Shown: one piece after another, positions 51,141 through 64,000 of the stretch
How positions within the stretch are numbered: position 1 is the stretch's first letter
Layout of the letters: every line of letters starts with the position of its first letter
Origin: Cornus controversa
Lineage: Eukaryota > Streptophyta > Magnoliopsida > Cornales > Cornaceae
Assembly: GCA_026545225.1 (NCBI GenBank)
Contig: CM048852.1
Coordinates: forward strand, 57,357,146-57,421,145
Direction: 5' to 3'
Length of the DNA stretch: 64,000 bases
Notes under the pieces: generated by a model
Databases searched by the model: none
What the model saw: only the letters and a program-made list of their open reading frames with translations
Told to the model about the DNA's origin: nothing
Translations under genes and position numbers: made by a program

Positions 51141-53387
51141 ATATGATGCTTGCAATAACTGAGCGGATATTACTTTTGTCCAACAGGTTTAGTACTGTAA
51201 CTTTGAGAGGGAGAGAGATAGACTAGGGTGTATTCAATTAGGATTATAAAGGATTTTAAAACATTTTAAAAATGGGTGTATTCAATCTAGAATTTTATAG
51301 ACTTTTAAAGAGTCCATACAAATCTGGCGGTATTCAATCCAGAATTTTATGGACTTTTAAAGAGTCCATACAAATCTGGGGTATTCAATTAGGATTTTAA
51401 AAAAGTCTACAAAAGTCTAGGTGTATTCAAAAAGTCATAGATTTTGAAGGATTTTTGATTGATTTTGGTGGATTTGAGGGTGGAAGTTATAAATACTAAA
51501 GCCCATAACAAATTCAACCTTTTCCCCCACAGATTTTGGTAGACCTTTTTTTTTCTTCTTTAGAATACGAACAACATTTCTCCATCCTAAGATACACTCA
51601 TTTTTTCTCTTTTGGTTTTTTTTTCTCTCTTCTCAAATTCTCTCTTTTTCTATTCAGTTAAGATTTAAAAAAAGTCATAGTACAAACAAAACCAAATTAA
51701 TTGCACAAACAAAACAATCAATATATCAAAGATCATCAATGCCAAAATCCAGTTCGGTGCATAGTCCAATTTGTACCACAACACCGAAACCAAAAATTGA
51801 ATTTCAGATGGTGTAGTGGATCTTTGATCTATAAACAAATATATCAATTCTTAAAATAATATATATATACACACACACACAATAGGGTTTGTGAGGGTAG
51901 TATTGTACTGGTTTATAATTTATTATATATCAATGCATATACACTTGTACGGATTTACTCTCATATAGATACTCATTTAACATGCTACAATGTTTATATA
52001 CACTTTTACATATTTGTTCTTATATGTATACTCATTTAACAAGCCATACATACAATAAAACAAATGTCTATATACCTTTTAAATATACAAAATAAAAAGA
52101 AATTTTATTTTTTATAAAGACTTTCATATGAAAAATATTTTATGGGGCATCAAAAGTAGATATTTAGAATCTTTTTGGTTTAATTTTTTAAAAACAATTT
52201 TATGTTTTAGATAAATGAAAACCAAGAAAGTTGTACAAAAAAATTTATTTTGTTGTAAGTTTTACGAAAATTGTTTTCTAAAAATTCAGTTACAAAAAAA
52301 ATACATTTGTCTTTTAAATTTTTTTCAAACACAAGAGCAACAACGAAATAATGCTAATGAATGATAGTTAGTATAGCTTTGAATATGTAGAGAGATGTCG
52401 GCCACAATGATAACAATGAGAACTAAGGATATTGAGTAATGCATGTTAAATATTTTTCTTTAAATTTTGCTTTCAAACTTGTTATAAATTTGTCACTATA
52501 CTTTTGTGAATGCCAGTTATTTTGCGCTTGTTATAATTTTTTTTTTCATAAAAATTATGGTGCGCACCGCAATAGTATAATTTTTTTTTTTATAAAAAAA
52601 AAAATGTCTATATATCCTATCTATCTAATACAATGACGCAAAAATTAGAAAATATAAAAATATTTTATTTACCATGAGTATAACTTTTTTGTCATTAGCT
52701 TAACATATAATACGAATAAAATAACAAAAGAAAGAGCATGGTTCAGCTCAATCTAAATCATACGTTCAACTTTCATTTTGACATATATTTTTTAATCATT
52801 TTTCGCACGGTTATGAGGAGGGATATATGTAACTTTGTATCGGTTCTTAATAATTCTATTAAATAATTTCAAATAGCAGAAACTATAAATAATAGCTTAT
52901 CCATTTTGCATTATACTTGCCCTTGAACCATTGGTTTACTTGCACGTAAAAATATAATTCAAGGATACAAATAAATAAAATATGTTACCCAAGTGTTGAC
53001 CCTAGAGGGGGTGAATAGGGTCAATGGCAAATTATGACAATTTTTCACTAATTTAAATTGCAAGAACAAATCTAAATACAAGCAATAGTGAAATGAGAAA
53101 ATTGAAATTGATGTACAAAGATTAAAAGAGAGAGTTAGAGAGAATCAAATACAAGTGACGCAAGATGTAGCGTGGTTCGGAATCCCCTACTTCACGACTC
53201 AAGATCCCTCTTAAGATTTCTCCCAAATTCACTAAGGCTTTTCCTTTCGGGTGGAAAGTAAACCTTTACAATGAAGCTTACAAGCTTCTTCTTTCTCTTG
53301 CTAAGTGAAGTCTTTTTCCTAGTCTTCCAGGGTTTAAACCAACCTTTTACAATAAATAAGAGGAAGATTGGAATACAATAAATGATA

Positions 53388-54739
53388 GGGAAAATTACAT
53401 TGACCTCCCCTGTAAATAGGCGAAATAACAGATACCTCCCATGTAGTTTCAAAATTAACACTGATCTCCCTTGTCAGTGTACCTTTTGTAACATTGACCT
53501 CCCCTGTCAGTGGTACAGGTACGAAAATTGATGATGTCATTGTATATTTGAGCTGAAAATCCCAAAATGCCCCTAAAACGTATGAAAATACTAAAATACC
53601 CTCTTTCACATATTATTTGTGGACATTTTTGCCCCCCACTATTCATTATCTCCTTCCCCCAATTAAAGTCACTGTATTCTTACATAATACACACACACAT
53701 ATATATGTATGTATACAAAAAGAAAAATATTCAGTGTTGTCTATAAGAATATTGAAGTCACTAATTTAGAAGTATATTCATATTATGAACACTGATTGAT
53801 ATTATAAATTGCATTCCAAAATAATTGATTATGATATTATATGTTGTTGTGGAAGGCAAGCAACCACTTTCCTCCATTGGATCAAAAAGCTAATCTGCTC
53901 TGTTATGGTGACCCAACTTGCAATGACAATCATAAGCATATTCTTTTAACACAATTCTTGCACCCACATTCGCATAACCCTGCTTGCATCACCAGCCTTT
54001 GCATACCCCAAAATTATATCATTCAATAACTGTATCGACTTCAATTTCTGGTAATATCGGAAAATCAATCTTGTTATTACGAACAAACAAGCCTCCATTA
54101 TCTTATAAAAAAAATAAAAAATACACACACAGGATCTCCTTGTAATCTGAACCTTTGATGTGTATATATATATATGTATATGTATATGTATACCTAGCCG
54201 TAACATTCTTCAAAATATGAGTGGCCATATAGCAGCGTGGAAAACGTACTTGGGGAACACCATTTTTCTTCATCTCAGCAAAAATAGCTTCAGCTTTCTC
54301 TAGTAACCCAGATTTGCAGTACGCACTTAGGAGAAGTGCATAAGAATCTTCAGTAGGGATGCACAGAGCTTCAATAAATATATATATATATCTGTGTATA
54401 TATGTATTTGTAGAAAAAAAGAAGAGAAGAAAAGAGAATTGGGAAAGGTGGAGAGATAATTTGCAGAGAAGAGAATAAAAGTTAGGTGATGGAGAGAGAG
54501 ACGGTGAGAGAGGAGAGAGAAAAAAAAAGTAAATGGGTTAAAGTGTAAGGGTAGATAGGTCTTTTCACATTATTAAATATTTTTAAATAAAATATAATAA
54601 AAAGTACATGGGTATAATTGTATTTTTACATTATTGGTCAACCGACAACACTGACAGGGGAGGTCAGTGTTATTTTTGAAACTACAGGGAGGTATCTGTT
54701 ATTTCATCATTTTACAGGGGAGGTCAATGTAATTTTCCC
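53388..54739. mobile_element. Pack-MULE candidate with 9-bp target duplication
   Basis: Inverted ends GGGAAAATTACATTGACCTC (53388) and its complement (to 54739) begin TIRs of about 100 bases (for example, gatacctccc...gtagtttcaaa near 53431 against tttgaaactac...gaggtatc near 54677). TAAATGATA lies immediately outside both ends (53379-53387, 54740-54748), an exact 9-bp duplication typical of Mutator-like elements. No transposase is present. The interior carries minus-strand pentatricopeptide-repeat gene fragments at 53850-54376, so the element fits a host-gene-capturing Pack-MULE. The TIR core matches the elements at 45158 and 47562. Confidence 0.85.
53850..54376 (-). pseudogene. Captured pentatricopeptide-repeat (PPR) gene fragments inside the Pack-MULE
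   Basis: On the minus strand, 54376 down to about 54200 is open for roughly 60 codons and reads CIPTEDSYALLLSAYCKSG, then LLEKAEAIFAEMKKNGVP, a P-class PPR motif and its neighbours. It ends at GCTAG|GTATAC, which could be an old exon border. A second stretch at about 54085-53850 holds LLNDIILGYAKAGDASRVMR and, in another frame, YDCHCKLGHHNRAD then LFDPMEESGCLP after a stop, again PPR-like. The spacer holds TA/CA microsatellites. PPR proteins bind organellar RNA; this fragment is too short and broken to do so. The donor gene lies outside the window. Confidence 0.65.
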
Positions 54740-56222
54740 TAAATGATATTTCTCAAAAATAAATGCTCAAGTCCAACTCACAACTATAGCAATAAATGAA
54801 TCTCAAGTTTGAAGCCCAAATCTTTGTTTCAAGAGGATGAGATAAGTAGATGATGATCAAGTTGTGTATGTTTGGCGTCTCTTGCTCATAAAATACAGAT
54901 CAAGACTCATATATAATGTCTATTTCAAAAATATGGCTATTGGAGGTGGTTGGGCAACATTAAATACAGTCAACTAGTCGTTCAGATCTGTTTCTGTAAT
55001 GTTAGTCGACTGGTCATTTAGGAGTAGTCGACTTATGAGTCTTTTCAAAACAAAAACGAGTTTTGAAACAAGATAAATCGACTAATTTATCCATTTACAA
55101 ATGGCTAAAAAACTCTATCCAGGTTAGACGATAGTTAGTCGACTGAGGGAAACTTTTTAAAAAATTATTTCAAGGCATAAGTCGACTGATGCATTTTCAT
55201 AAGTCGACTGATCTGTCCCTCTAGGAATGCCAAAAACTCACAGTTTATATTAGTCGACTGATAAGAATGTATAAGTCGACTGATACACGTTCATCATTAA
55301 AAAAATAAAGCTTTGACATACAAGCAAAGTCTAAACCATCAAGGACTTCAAAGATGTGATTCAATGTGATCAAATCCTATTCTCAAGAGGCTAAGGATCA
55401 ATATGAAATGTAAGAATGATACGCACATGTCTTAAAAACTTGTTTTGAGAAATTGAGATTCAAGCAAGATATTCAAATAAAGCTTTACAAGATTACCTAA
55501 GCTCTCACTATTTCTTAACTACCCTAATTCTTCTTTGATTGGCATGATTCTTCAAGCTTGATGTGCCAACTTCATTTCTATGTGATGAATGCTTTTATTC
55601 ATATCATCTTTAATGATTTATCCTCATTGTGAATGCTATCTTGAATAAATCATTGTTCTAAGCAATCATTCAATGAAAATGTTAGAACCTGACACCATTA
55701 ATGGTTTGTTATCATCAAAATTGCAAGATTGCCCTTTGATTAAAACCTTTAGGTCAACAAAATATATTGAAGAAATCATTACAAGTCTATAAAAATTCAT
55801 TAAAGTCTCTAATAGAAGTCTATAAAAATTCATGAAAGACTGTAATAAAAGTTTATAGAAATTCATGAAAGTCTGTAATAAAAGTCTATAGAAATCCATG
55901 TATTCTACTTAAATCCATAGAAATTCATGAAAGTCAATCACTTAAAATATGTCTTTCAAAATCATTTAAAATCCTAATTGAATACACCTTCCTTAAATTG
56001 AGGATAAACAAGCAAGAGAATGTTTAATCATTCTTTACATACTTAGTAAAAAGCATTTGAATCGCTTTGAAGTTAGGCAATGATAGGTTCAAAATCTTCA
56101 ACTAATTATTCCTCCTCCGATTATTCTTAAATTACATCAAATTATTACAAAAAATATAATTAAATACAACATACACAAATTATATATTAAATAATATTAC
56201 CTCCGGCGTCATTTATCCAATC

Positions 56223-58098
56223 TTAGGTACACAACAATGCTTCTACATTGTTCGGTATGATTGAACTTCGATATTTACTGAAAAATTGGCCTCCAATGCT
56301 AAACGCCGACTCTAATGCAACAGTTGTGATAGGAATACTCAAAATATCACATGCCATAAGAGATAGTTCAGGATATCGAGTTTGGTTTCCTTTCCAGTAC
56401 CCAAGAACATCTAGATTAGCATTTTTCTTTCGATCAACCATCTGTTCTTCCAAATAGACATCCAATTGTAACTTGTCTCTATTTAAGCTATTACGCTGAC
56501 TTGCAATAGTTTCAAATTCCTACATAAATTTTATATTTTATATAATAAAAGTTATATAATATTAAAAATAAATATAAATATAATCCACAATTGATAATTT
56601 GACGCGAGTTTACTTGCATCCATTTCGTCTACATCACCAACATTGTTTCCACTAGTAATGTCGACCTCTAACAAAGAGGGAGTTGCAGAAGAGGAGATAC
56701 TCACATACTCTTTGAAAAGCATATATACCTTCTCACGGTCTATTCTAACCCTTTCTTGATATGTCGCTAGATCAAGTTTTGAAAAAGAGAACTCCACAAA
56801 TTCTAACTTATATCGGGGATCCAATATAATTGCGAAAGATAGCACCATGCTATAACACTCCCAATATTTATCAAACTTCTCTTTTATTTGTCTTGCCATA
56901 GAACTTATAGTAGAGTCTCAATTATTCATCTCCTCCCTTATAAGATTTTCTATTTTTCAGACCTTATAAAAATACAAATTGGCTATAGAGTACTGATTTC
57001 CTGAGAACATAGTAGTGATATCATAAAAATGTTTCAAAAACCTAATTATTCTTTTAACCCTATGCCACTCCTCATCCGATGGACAAGTTTTGAAACTTGT
57101 GGATCATTTGTAATAGATGAAATGCTTGACGAAACATAACGCACTCTCAAGCATAAGATAAGTGTAATTCCACCAAGTTACCACATCTTGACACATTTTC
57201 TTGCTACATTTCAATTTTAGCTTAATAATGCATTCTGCAAATTTGATTTTTCTTCCTTTAAAGCCTCTTACATATTTCACACTTTCACGAATCTTAAAGA
57301 CAGACTCATCTATCACCTTTTAATCCAGCTTGTACAATTAGATTCAGTATGTGAGCACCACAACGCACATGAAAAAACTCTCCCTTACATAACAAGCTAT
57401 TAGTAACAGAAAATTGTTTCTTCAAGAAATTCACCAAACCATCATTGTACGATGCATTGTCCAAAGTAATTGAAATTACTTTCTTCTCAACTCCCCATTC
57501 AGACCATGACATGGAGGGGACACATGATGAAAATTTAAAGTCCTCTTCCTCAATACCCAATTTTAATCTACATAATAAGCCATGAAAGTCAAATATCTAT
57601 CAGTTGCCAATGATGACCACATATCTGAGGTCAAACAGATCTTCCCAGAGATTAACTCTAACTCAAGCTTGAGCTTCTCTTTCTCTTTCTTATGTATTTT
57701 CAGTATATCGAATTTTGCAGTATTCCTTGAAATGGATATTACTTCGAGGTTTAAATAGCTATGGAGATCTCTAATACCTTCATGTTCTACAAATAAAAAG
57801 GTAAGTTATGTTTAATAATTGCAAAAGATGTTTTCTCCTGATATATGTTTTGATCAAACTTAGAAATAGTTCGAGGCTCCCTTTTATTACGGTTAGGATA
57901 AATGAGGGCACTTGTTACATCTGCAGCATAATCCTTACCGCACCACTTATATTTTGCCCTAAGTTTTTCATTAATAGTTAGAGACAATTTTGTAAAATTT
58001 TTCCACACAACAGCAGAAGTAGACCTCTTAACATGCTTTGAACTACTAGAAGTTTGTTCTACAACATTTTTATCACTATGCTCCTCCATTGTGTGCAC
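56223..58098 (-). pseudogene. hAT transposase with BED-type N-terminus, degenerate
   Basis: Minus-strand pieces follow the order of plant hAT (RICESLEEPER/DAYSLEEPER-like) transposases. A BED-finger remnant (VWKNFTKL...KWCGKDYAAD) lies near 57940-58040. The first catalytic region reads KICLTSDMWSSLATDRYLTF near 57590-57650. ITLDNASYNDG with the second Asp and CGAHILNLIVQ (C-x2-H) lie at 57306-57490. An RNase H-like middle (ILDPRYKLEFVEF) lies near 56770-56850, and the C-terminal dimerisation domain (TVALESAFSIGGQ...) at 56223-56465. The first BED cysteine is replaced by Tyr, and the pieces sit in different frames with stops between them, so it is not functional. It lies in the matching hAT element. 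Confidence 0.85.
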
Positions 58099-58268
58099 CT
58101 ATCACAATATTATGTAGTGGGGTATTATTAAAAATTAAGTGGGTACTGGTGTTGACTTTAGCAACATAAAGAAATTGCATATTTATTTTGGACGAGTAGG
58201 ATTATAACTTGAGAAAGTTAAATAGAAACCTTTCAGAAATGATCTGGAAAATTGCCTCATAACTCTTA

Positions 58269-58635
58269 CGCTACATTTGGTACATAACAATTGAATGGAA
58301 TGAGCATTTCATTAAAGTGAGAATTGAATGAGAATGATAATGAAATGGAATGATCATTCTCATTCTATTGTTTGGTTTCAAACATGAAATGATGCAAGAA
58401 TGGAATGATGATTACATTATTTTTGGTAACTAATTTTTTTTTTTAATATTTATTGGGAATGGAATGACCATTCCATAGGTTGAGTAGTGGAATGAATTTT
58501 CATTTTTTTTTATTCCAAAGGAATAACGCGGAATGATCATTCTCACTTTTATTTTTCTTACCAAACAAAGGAATGGATCAAAAAAGGTAATATTGGCATT
58601 CCATTCCATTCCATTGTTGCGTTCCAAACGCAACA
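58269..58635. mobile_element. PIF/Harbinger-type MITE, TTA target duplication
   Basis: The ends (CGCTACATTTGGTACATAAC and, inverted, TGTTGCGTTTGGAACGCAAC) carry TTTGG cores followed by AATGGAATGG arrays. TTA flanks both ends (58266-58268, 58636-58638). The same ends recur in the neighbouring element at 58804. Confidence 0.65.
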
Positions 58636-58803
58636 TTAATGATTATTATGAGAAGTTAACCATAGAGTAACACAAGCATAAAAAAATATTATTATTATTA
58701 AAAAAATCGGCATCAAGTAAATTTACAGATTTAAGACGCATTGAGTTTATGCAATTGATTGCAATATCAAGAAATATATTATAGAAACAATAATAAACTA
58801 TAA

Positions 58804-59649
58804 TGTTGCGTTTGGTACGCGTGAATGGAATGGAATGAAGTTGGGAATGGAATGAAATGATCATTCTCATTCTATTGTTTGGTTGCAAATATGAAATGAA
58901 GTGGGAATGAAATAAAATCAAATTCTCCAAAATACCCCTCCTAATGACAAATAAATTAAACCAACAAATATGTGATGGTGAAGGAAGGTGGCGATGTGGA
59001 GGTGGTGAAGGAAGGTGGTGATGTGGAGATGGTGGCGGTGGAGGAAAGTGGTGATGTAGAGGTGGTGGTGGAGGAAGGTGGTGATGTGGAGGTGGTGGAG
59101 TGGAGTAGTGGGGGTGGTGGTGAAAGAAGGTGGCGATGTGGCGGTGTTACGGTAGGGATGGTGGTGGCGATGTGGAGGTGGTAGAGTGGTGTGGTAGGGG
59201 TAGAGGTGGAGGAAGGTGGTGATGTGGCGATGGTGCAGTGGGGGTGATGGCGGCGATGTGGAGGTGGTGGCAATGGTGGGAGTGGCGGTGGCGATGGAGG
59301 TGTGGTGGTGGAGGAAGGCAGCGGCAGCGACGGTGGTGGAGGAATGTGGCGATATGGAGGTGGTGGTGTAGTGGAGTATGAAGGTAGCGATGTGGGGGTG
59401 GAGGTGGTGGTGGTAAAGCCGGTGGTGGTGGTAGAGCCGGTGTGGTGGTGGTGGTGATGGAGGTGAAGGACTTTTTGGTCATATGAATTTTTTTTTAATC
59501 TTACTGGGAATGGAATACCCATTTTATATGTTTAACTATGGAATGAATTTTCATTCCAAGGGAATGCTCACTTTAAATTTCACACCAAACAAAAAAATGG
59601 TTGGAATGGACAATTCATTCCATTCCATTCCTGCGTACCAAACGCAACA
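58804..59649. mobile_element. PIF/Harbinger-type MITE, TAA target duplication, enclosing a GGT-rich minisatellite
   Basis: TGTTGCGTTTGGTACGC at 58804 is the exact complement of the right end at 59649, with GAATGGAATGGAATG arrays just inside. TAA lies outside both ends (58801-58803, 59650-59652). The centre is almost entirely a GGTGGAGG-type minisatellite. No transposase. Confidence 0.75.
58975..59465 (+). repeat. GGTGG/GGAGG-rich minisatellite
   Basis: About 490 bases of irregular units such as ggaaggtggtgatgtggagg on the plus strand. Strongly G-rich on one strand, so G-quadruplex formation is possible. The long Thr/Pro/His-rich reading frame on the other strand is a composition artefact. 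Confidence 0.85.
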
Positions 59650-59733
59650 TAATAGTATTTAATAACATACTAAAAAACTATTTTAAAACACTTGATCAAT
59701 AAAATTACTTATCATTATTGACAGTTCTTAAAC

Positions 59734-59783
<50 letters not shown>

Positions 59784-61139
59784 ACAAATTAGGCAAATGC
59801 CAATCCTAATAGCCTTTGAACCATGAATTATATATATGTCACAGCTTGTTTAGCAATACAACCTTGATTTAGTATATGGACTGGCTAATATATATCCATG
59901 TCCTAATTTCCATGGTTGTTCAGTAAATTTACTTTGATGATTGAATCTCAAGATGATGCAATCATAGTATGTGTCATCTTCCATATGTGGGTCCTGTGGT
60001 AAGTTACTCCATTCGAGCAAAACATTTGAATAACTCTGTTCTTCAATACTCTTATTAGTGAGGGTCATAACTCAAATCCAAGAGGCATTGAGAGAACTAA
60101 CTGAATGAGCAAGAAAACAGAAACTATAACGAGCAAAGAAAGTCAACGTAAACTAATCATGCCAACCTCCATGTAAAGGCATAAATATCGCTGTGTTCAT
60201 ATGCTACTTTATATAAATATAGCTCGAATTCTAATTTTTTTAAAGCACTCCTCAAATTAAACTTAATGTATATATATCAGTTTGTATTTGACTACTGTTA
60301 CACCCAAATTTACTCAAACAAAAATAAAAATATAAAGTTTGTTTAATCAAGTAAATATAAAACTCAATTTAACATCTTATATATGAACTACAAAGTGTAC
60401 AAACAAGTTTAATCAAGTAAATAAGAGAATCAATTACATAAATTAAATAATACCTAGTTTAACATCTTATACATGAACATAAAAAAATGAGTAAATAAAT
60501 TCAAAATTTTAGGGAACAAGAAGATAATATCTATATTGAAATTTAAGCAAAACCCTATAATTAAAAGCAAAGTGAAATCGAAACTCTATTTACCGAAAAC
60601 AAAAGAAGTGAAATTGAAACTTAGCTGGAAGTTAATCAATCAGTCGAAGTACTCAAACTCGTCCTCCTTCGATGAACTCGACCTTGAACTGCAAATTGGC
60701 CCATGACAAACCCTAAATCGAAGAGAGAGAGAGAGGCAAGAGAAAACTCGACCTAGAACGGTAGATCGGCTAGTGAAATAGCCTAAGTGGAAGAGACAAA
60801 GAGAAAGAGAGGGACGCAAAGAGACGGAGGACAAGGAAAAACCCTAAATCGAGGAGAGAGAGAGAGGGGGACGCAGAGAGGGTCGGCTGAGTAACAACAC
60901 AATATGTTGCTAGAATGCTAGTCAGTGAAATATGAATACCCATATTCAACCTGCGAAATATAACGTTTTATTTTATCCAACCCGTAATAAAAAATAACCA
61001 CCCAAAACCATTTATGACTGGACGGGTTAGAGTCCATTTTGTCAGGCCTAATTATAGTATTAAAATTATAAATATGGTAAAAAGAAAAAAATAACAAATT
61101 AACATTGTAGGAACATACACACGCACATATATATATATA

Positions 61140-61395
61140 GGCCAAATTGCACTAAACCCCTATACTATCAACAGTTGCAAAAATCCCTCTCTACTATTTT
61201 TTTGGGGTACAAACATCCCCACAATTTACCAATAGTTGTAAATTACTCCAAACGGTAGCCAAAAGTTGGAATTTTGGGTGTCAGAGAGGGGTAATTTGCA
61301 ACTTTCGGTAAATTGGAAAAGTTTGTTAACAAAGAAAAATAGAGGGGAGTATTTCGCAACTTTTTGATAGTTCAGGGGTTTAACGCAATTTGGCC
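61140..61395. mobile_element. MITE with long inverted repeats downstream of the UBC gene
   Basis: ggccaaattgcactaaaccc at 61140 pairs with gggtttaacgcaatttggcc ending at 61395. The imperfect arms run for about 70 bases around a short centre. Flanks share only TA, so superfamily is open. It starts 82 bases beyond the hAT target duplication and ends about 260 bases from the UBC stop codon. Confidence 0.7.
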
Positions 61396-61654
61396 TAAAA
61401 ATAAAAATAACTAGATCACAATCTGCAACATTTTACTGATTCTGATTCTGGCAGTCAAGCAAGATAAATTACAAAAGGTCCAAAACAGACGATACAACTT
61501 TTCCTTTCTTCCCAAAATTCAAGTCCTCAAAATAAGAATTCCAAGCACAAAAATAAAGGTTCCATCTAACTGAACATGTTTCTCACTGCGAGAAGCAGAA
61601 ATTCCAAGTTTTATACATGCTTTCAGAAGTACAATCTATGTGAAAAGGAGAACA

Positions 61655-64000
<2,346 letters not shown>

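Larger units (their letters stand above)
52994..55759. mobile_element. TG...CA-ended repeat (solo-LTR-like), split by a Pack-MULE
   Basis: The block opens tgttgaccctagagggggtg and closes aggtcaaca, so it begins TG, ends CA and has short inverted tips, like a long terminal repeat. Removing the insertion at 53388-54739 and one target copy leaves about 1.4 kb. The right part has eight TCGACT motifs in about 320 bases (54970-55290). Similar sequences occur widely in eudicots from memory, but I cannot assign the family. Treated as a fossil; no coding capacity seen. Confidence 0.5.
51227..55989. mobile_element. TIR element of unassigned superfamily, with 52-bp subterminal repeats
   Basis: The left end GGTGTATTCAATTAGGATT at 51227 is the exact complement of the right end at 55989, and similarity continues beyond 19 bases. 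Near the left end a unit of 52/51 bases (gtattcaatcyagaatttta...) is repeated at 51278 and 51330. Near the right end a short unit with tctataraaattcatgaaag is repeated several times (55790-55940). No matching target duplication was found. A TG...CA repeat with a Pack-MULE inside it fills the middle. Confidence 0.6.
49227..61050 (-). mobile_element. hAT transposon, 11.8 kb with nested insertions, 8-bp target duplication
   Basis: The left end TAGGGTTGGCAAAATGG at 49227 matches the complement of the right end at 61050 (TAGGCCTGACAAAATGG), a hAT-type TIR. Exact 8-bp duplications ATTATAGT lie at 49219-49226 and 61051-61058. Transposase remains at 56223-58098 read on the minus strand. Subterminal regions hold direct repeats (left) and a CT/GA-rich leader-like zone near 60640-60870 (right). 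Insertions account for much of the length: a TIR element at 51227-55989, itself loaded, and two PIF-type MITEs at 58269-59649. Without these it would be about 5.8 kb. Confidence 0.85.

Noticed and set aside
54970-55290. CRISPR-like spaced repeats
   Set aside because: The repeated word is only 6-10 bases with irregular spacing in a plant nuclear repeat.
51227-55989. Assigning the element to CACTA, hAT or Harbinger
   Set aside because: Ends do not begin CACTA, and no 3-, 8- or 9-bp target duplication matches.
58956-59522. Long Thr/Pro/His-rich reading frame on the minus strand
   Set aside because: It is the complement of the GGTGG minisatellite inside a MITE; low complexity, no domain.

Overview
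The window is nuclear DNA from a flowering plant, almost certainly a eudicot. It has intron-split genes with plant-specific products (STN8-type thylakoid kinase, FERONIA receptor kinase, plant S6 kinase, h-type thioredoxin, cell-wall mannanase), AT-rich intergenic DNA with many CT/GA and TA microsatellites, and plant-typical mobile elements (Au-type SINE, RTE LINEs, copia, hAT, Mutator-like and PIF/Harbinger-like elements). I cannot name the species.

Layout. 0.47-1.46 kb: 3' exon of a TFIIS transcription elongation factor (+). 3.3-3.9 kb: a tandemly duplicated fold-back repeat. 4.3-9.1 kb: an S6 kinase of the AGC family (+), six coding exons, 491 residues. 10.1-12.9 kb: an STN8-like chloroplast kinase (+), four exons, 506 residues. 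14.5 kb: a phosphate-transporter relic; 15.3 kb: an Au SINE. 15.9-18.2 kb: an endo-beta-1,4-mannanase (-), six exons, 471 residues, with one apparent GC-AG intron. 19.6-24.6 kb: repeats and a decayed copia element. 25.7-29.1 kb: FERONIA (+), one coding exon, 892 residues, with a leader intron. 33.0-38.0 kb: an h-type thioredoxin of the TRX H9 class (-), four coding exons, 139 residues; its introns, and probably a long leader intron reaching 42.6 kb, hold two RTE LINEs and a PIF/Harbinger-like transposon. 44.8-49 kb: Mutator-like elements. 49.2-61.05 kb: one 11.8-kb hAT element with an exact 8-bp target duplication, loaded with further insertions. 61.7-64 kb: the 3' part of a UBC8-class ubiquitin-conjugating enzyme (-).

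The seven host genes are functionally unrelated single loci; I see no operon or metabolic cluster. The unusual part is the transposon structure. A Mutator-like element carrying pentatricopeptide-repeat gene fragments (a Pack-MULE candidate) sits in a TG...CA-ended repeat, which sits in a TIR element, all inside the hAT element. A retroposon in the S6K gene has target duplications that copy the exon-4 splice donor. A PIF/Harbinger-like element with TAA duplications is inserted inside an RTE LINE.

Limits: exon borders were set by reading GT/AG sites and remembered protein families, not by transcripts or searches. UTRs, family names of small repeats and relative ages are inference.
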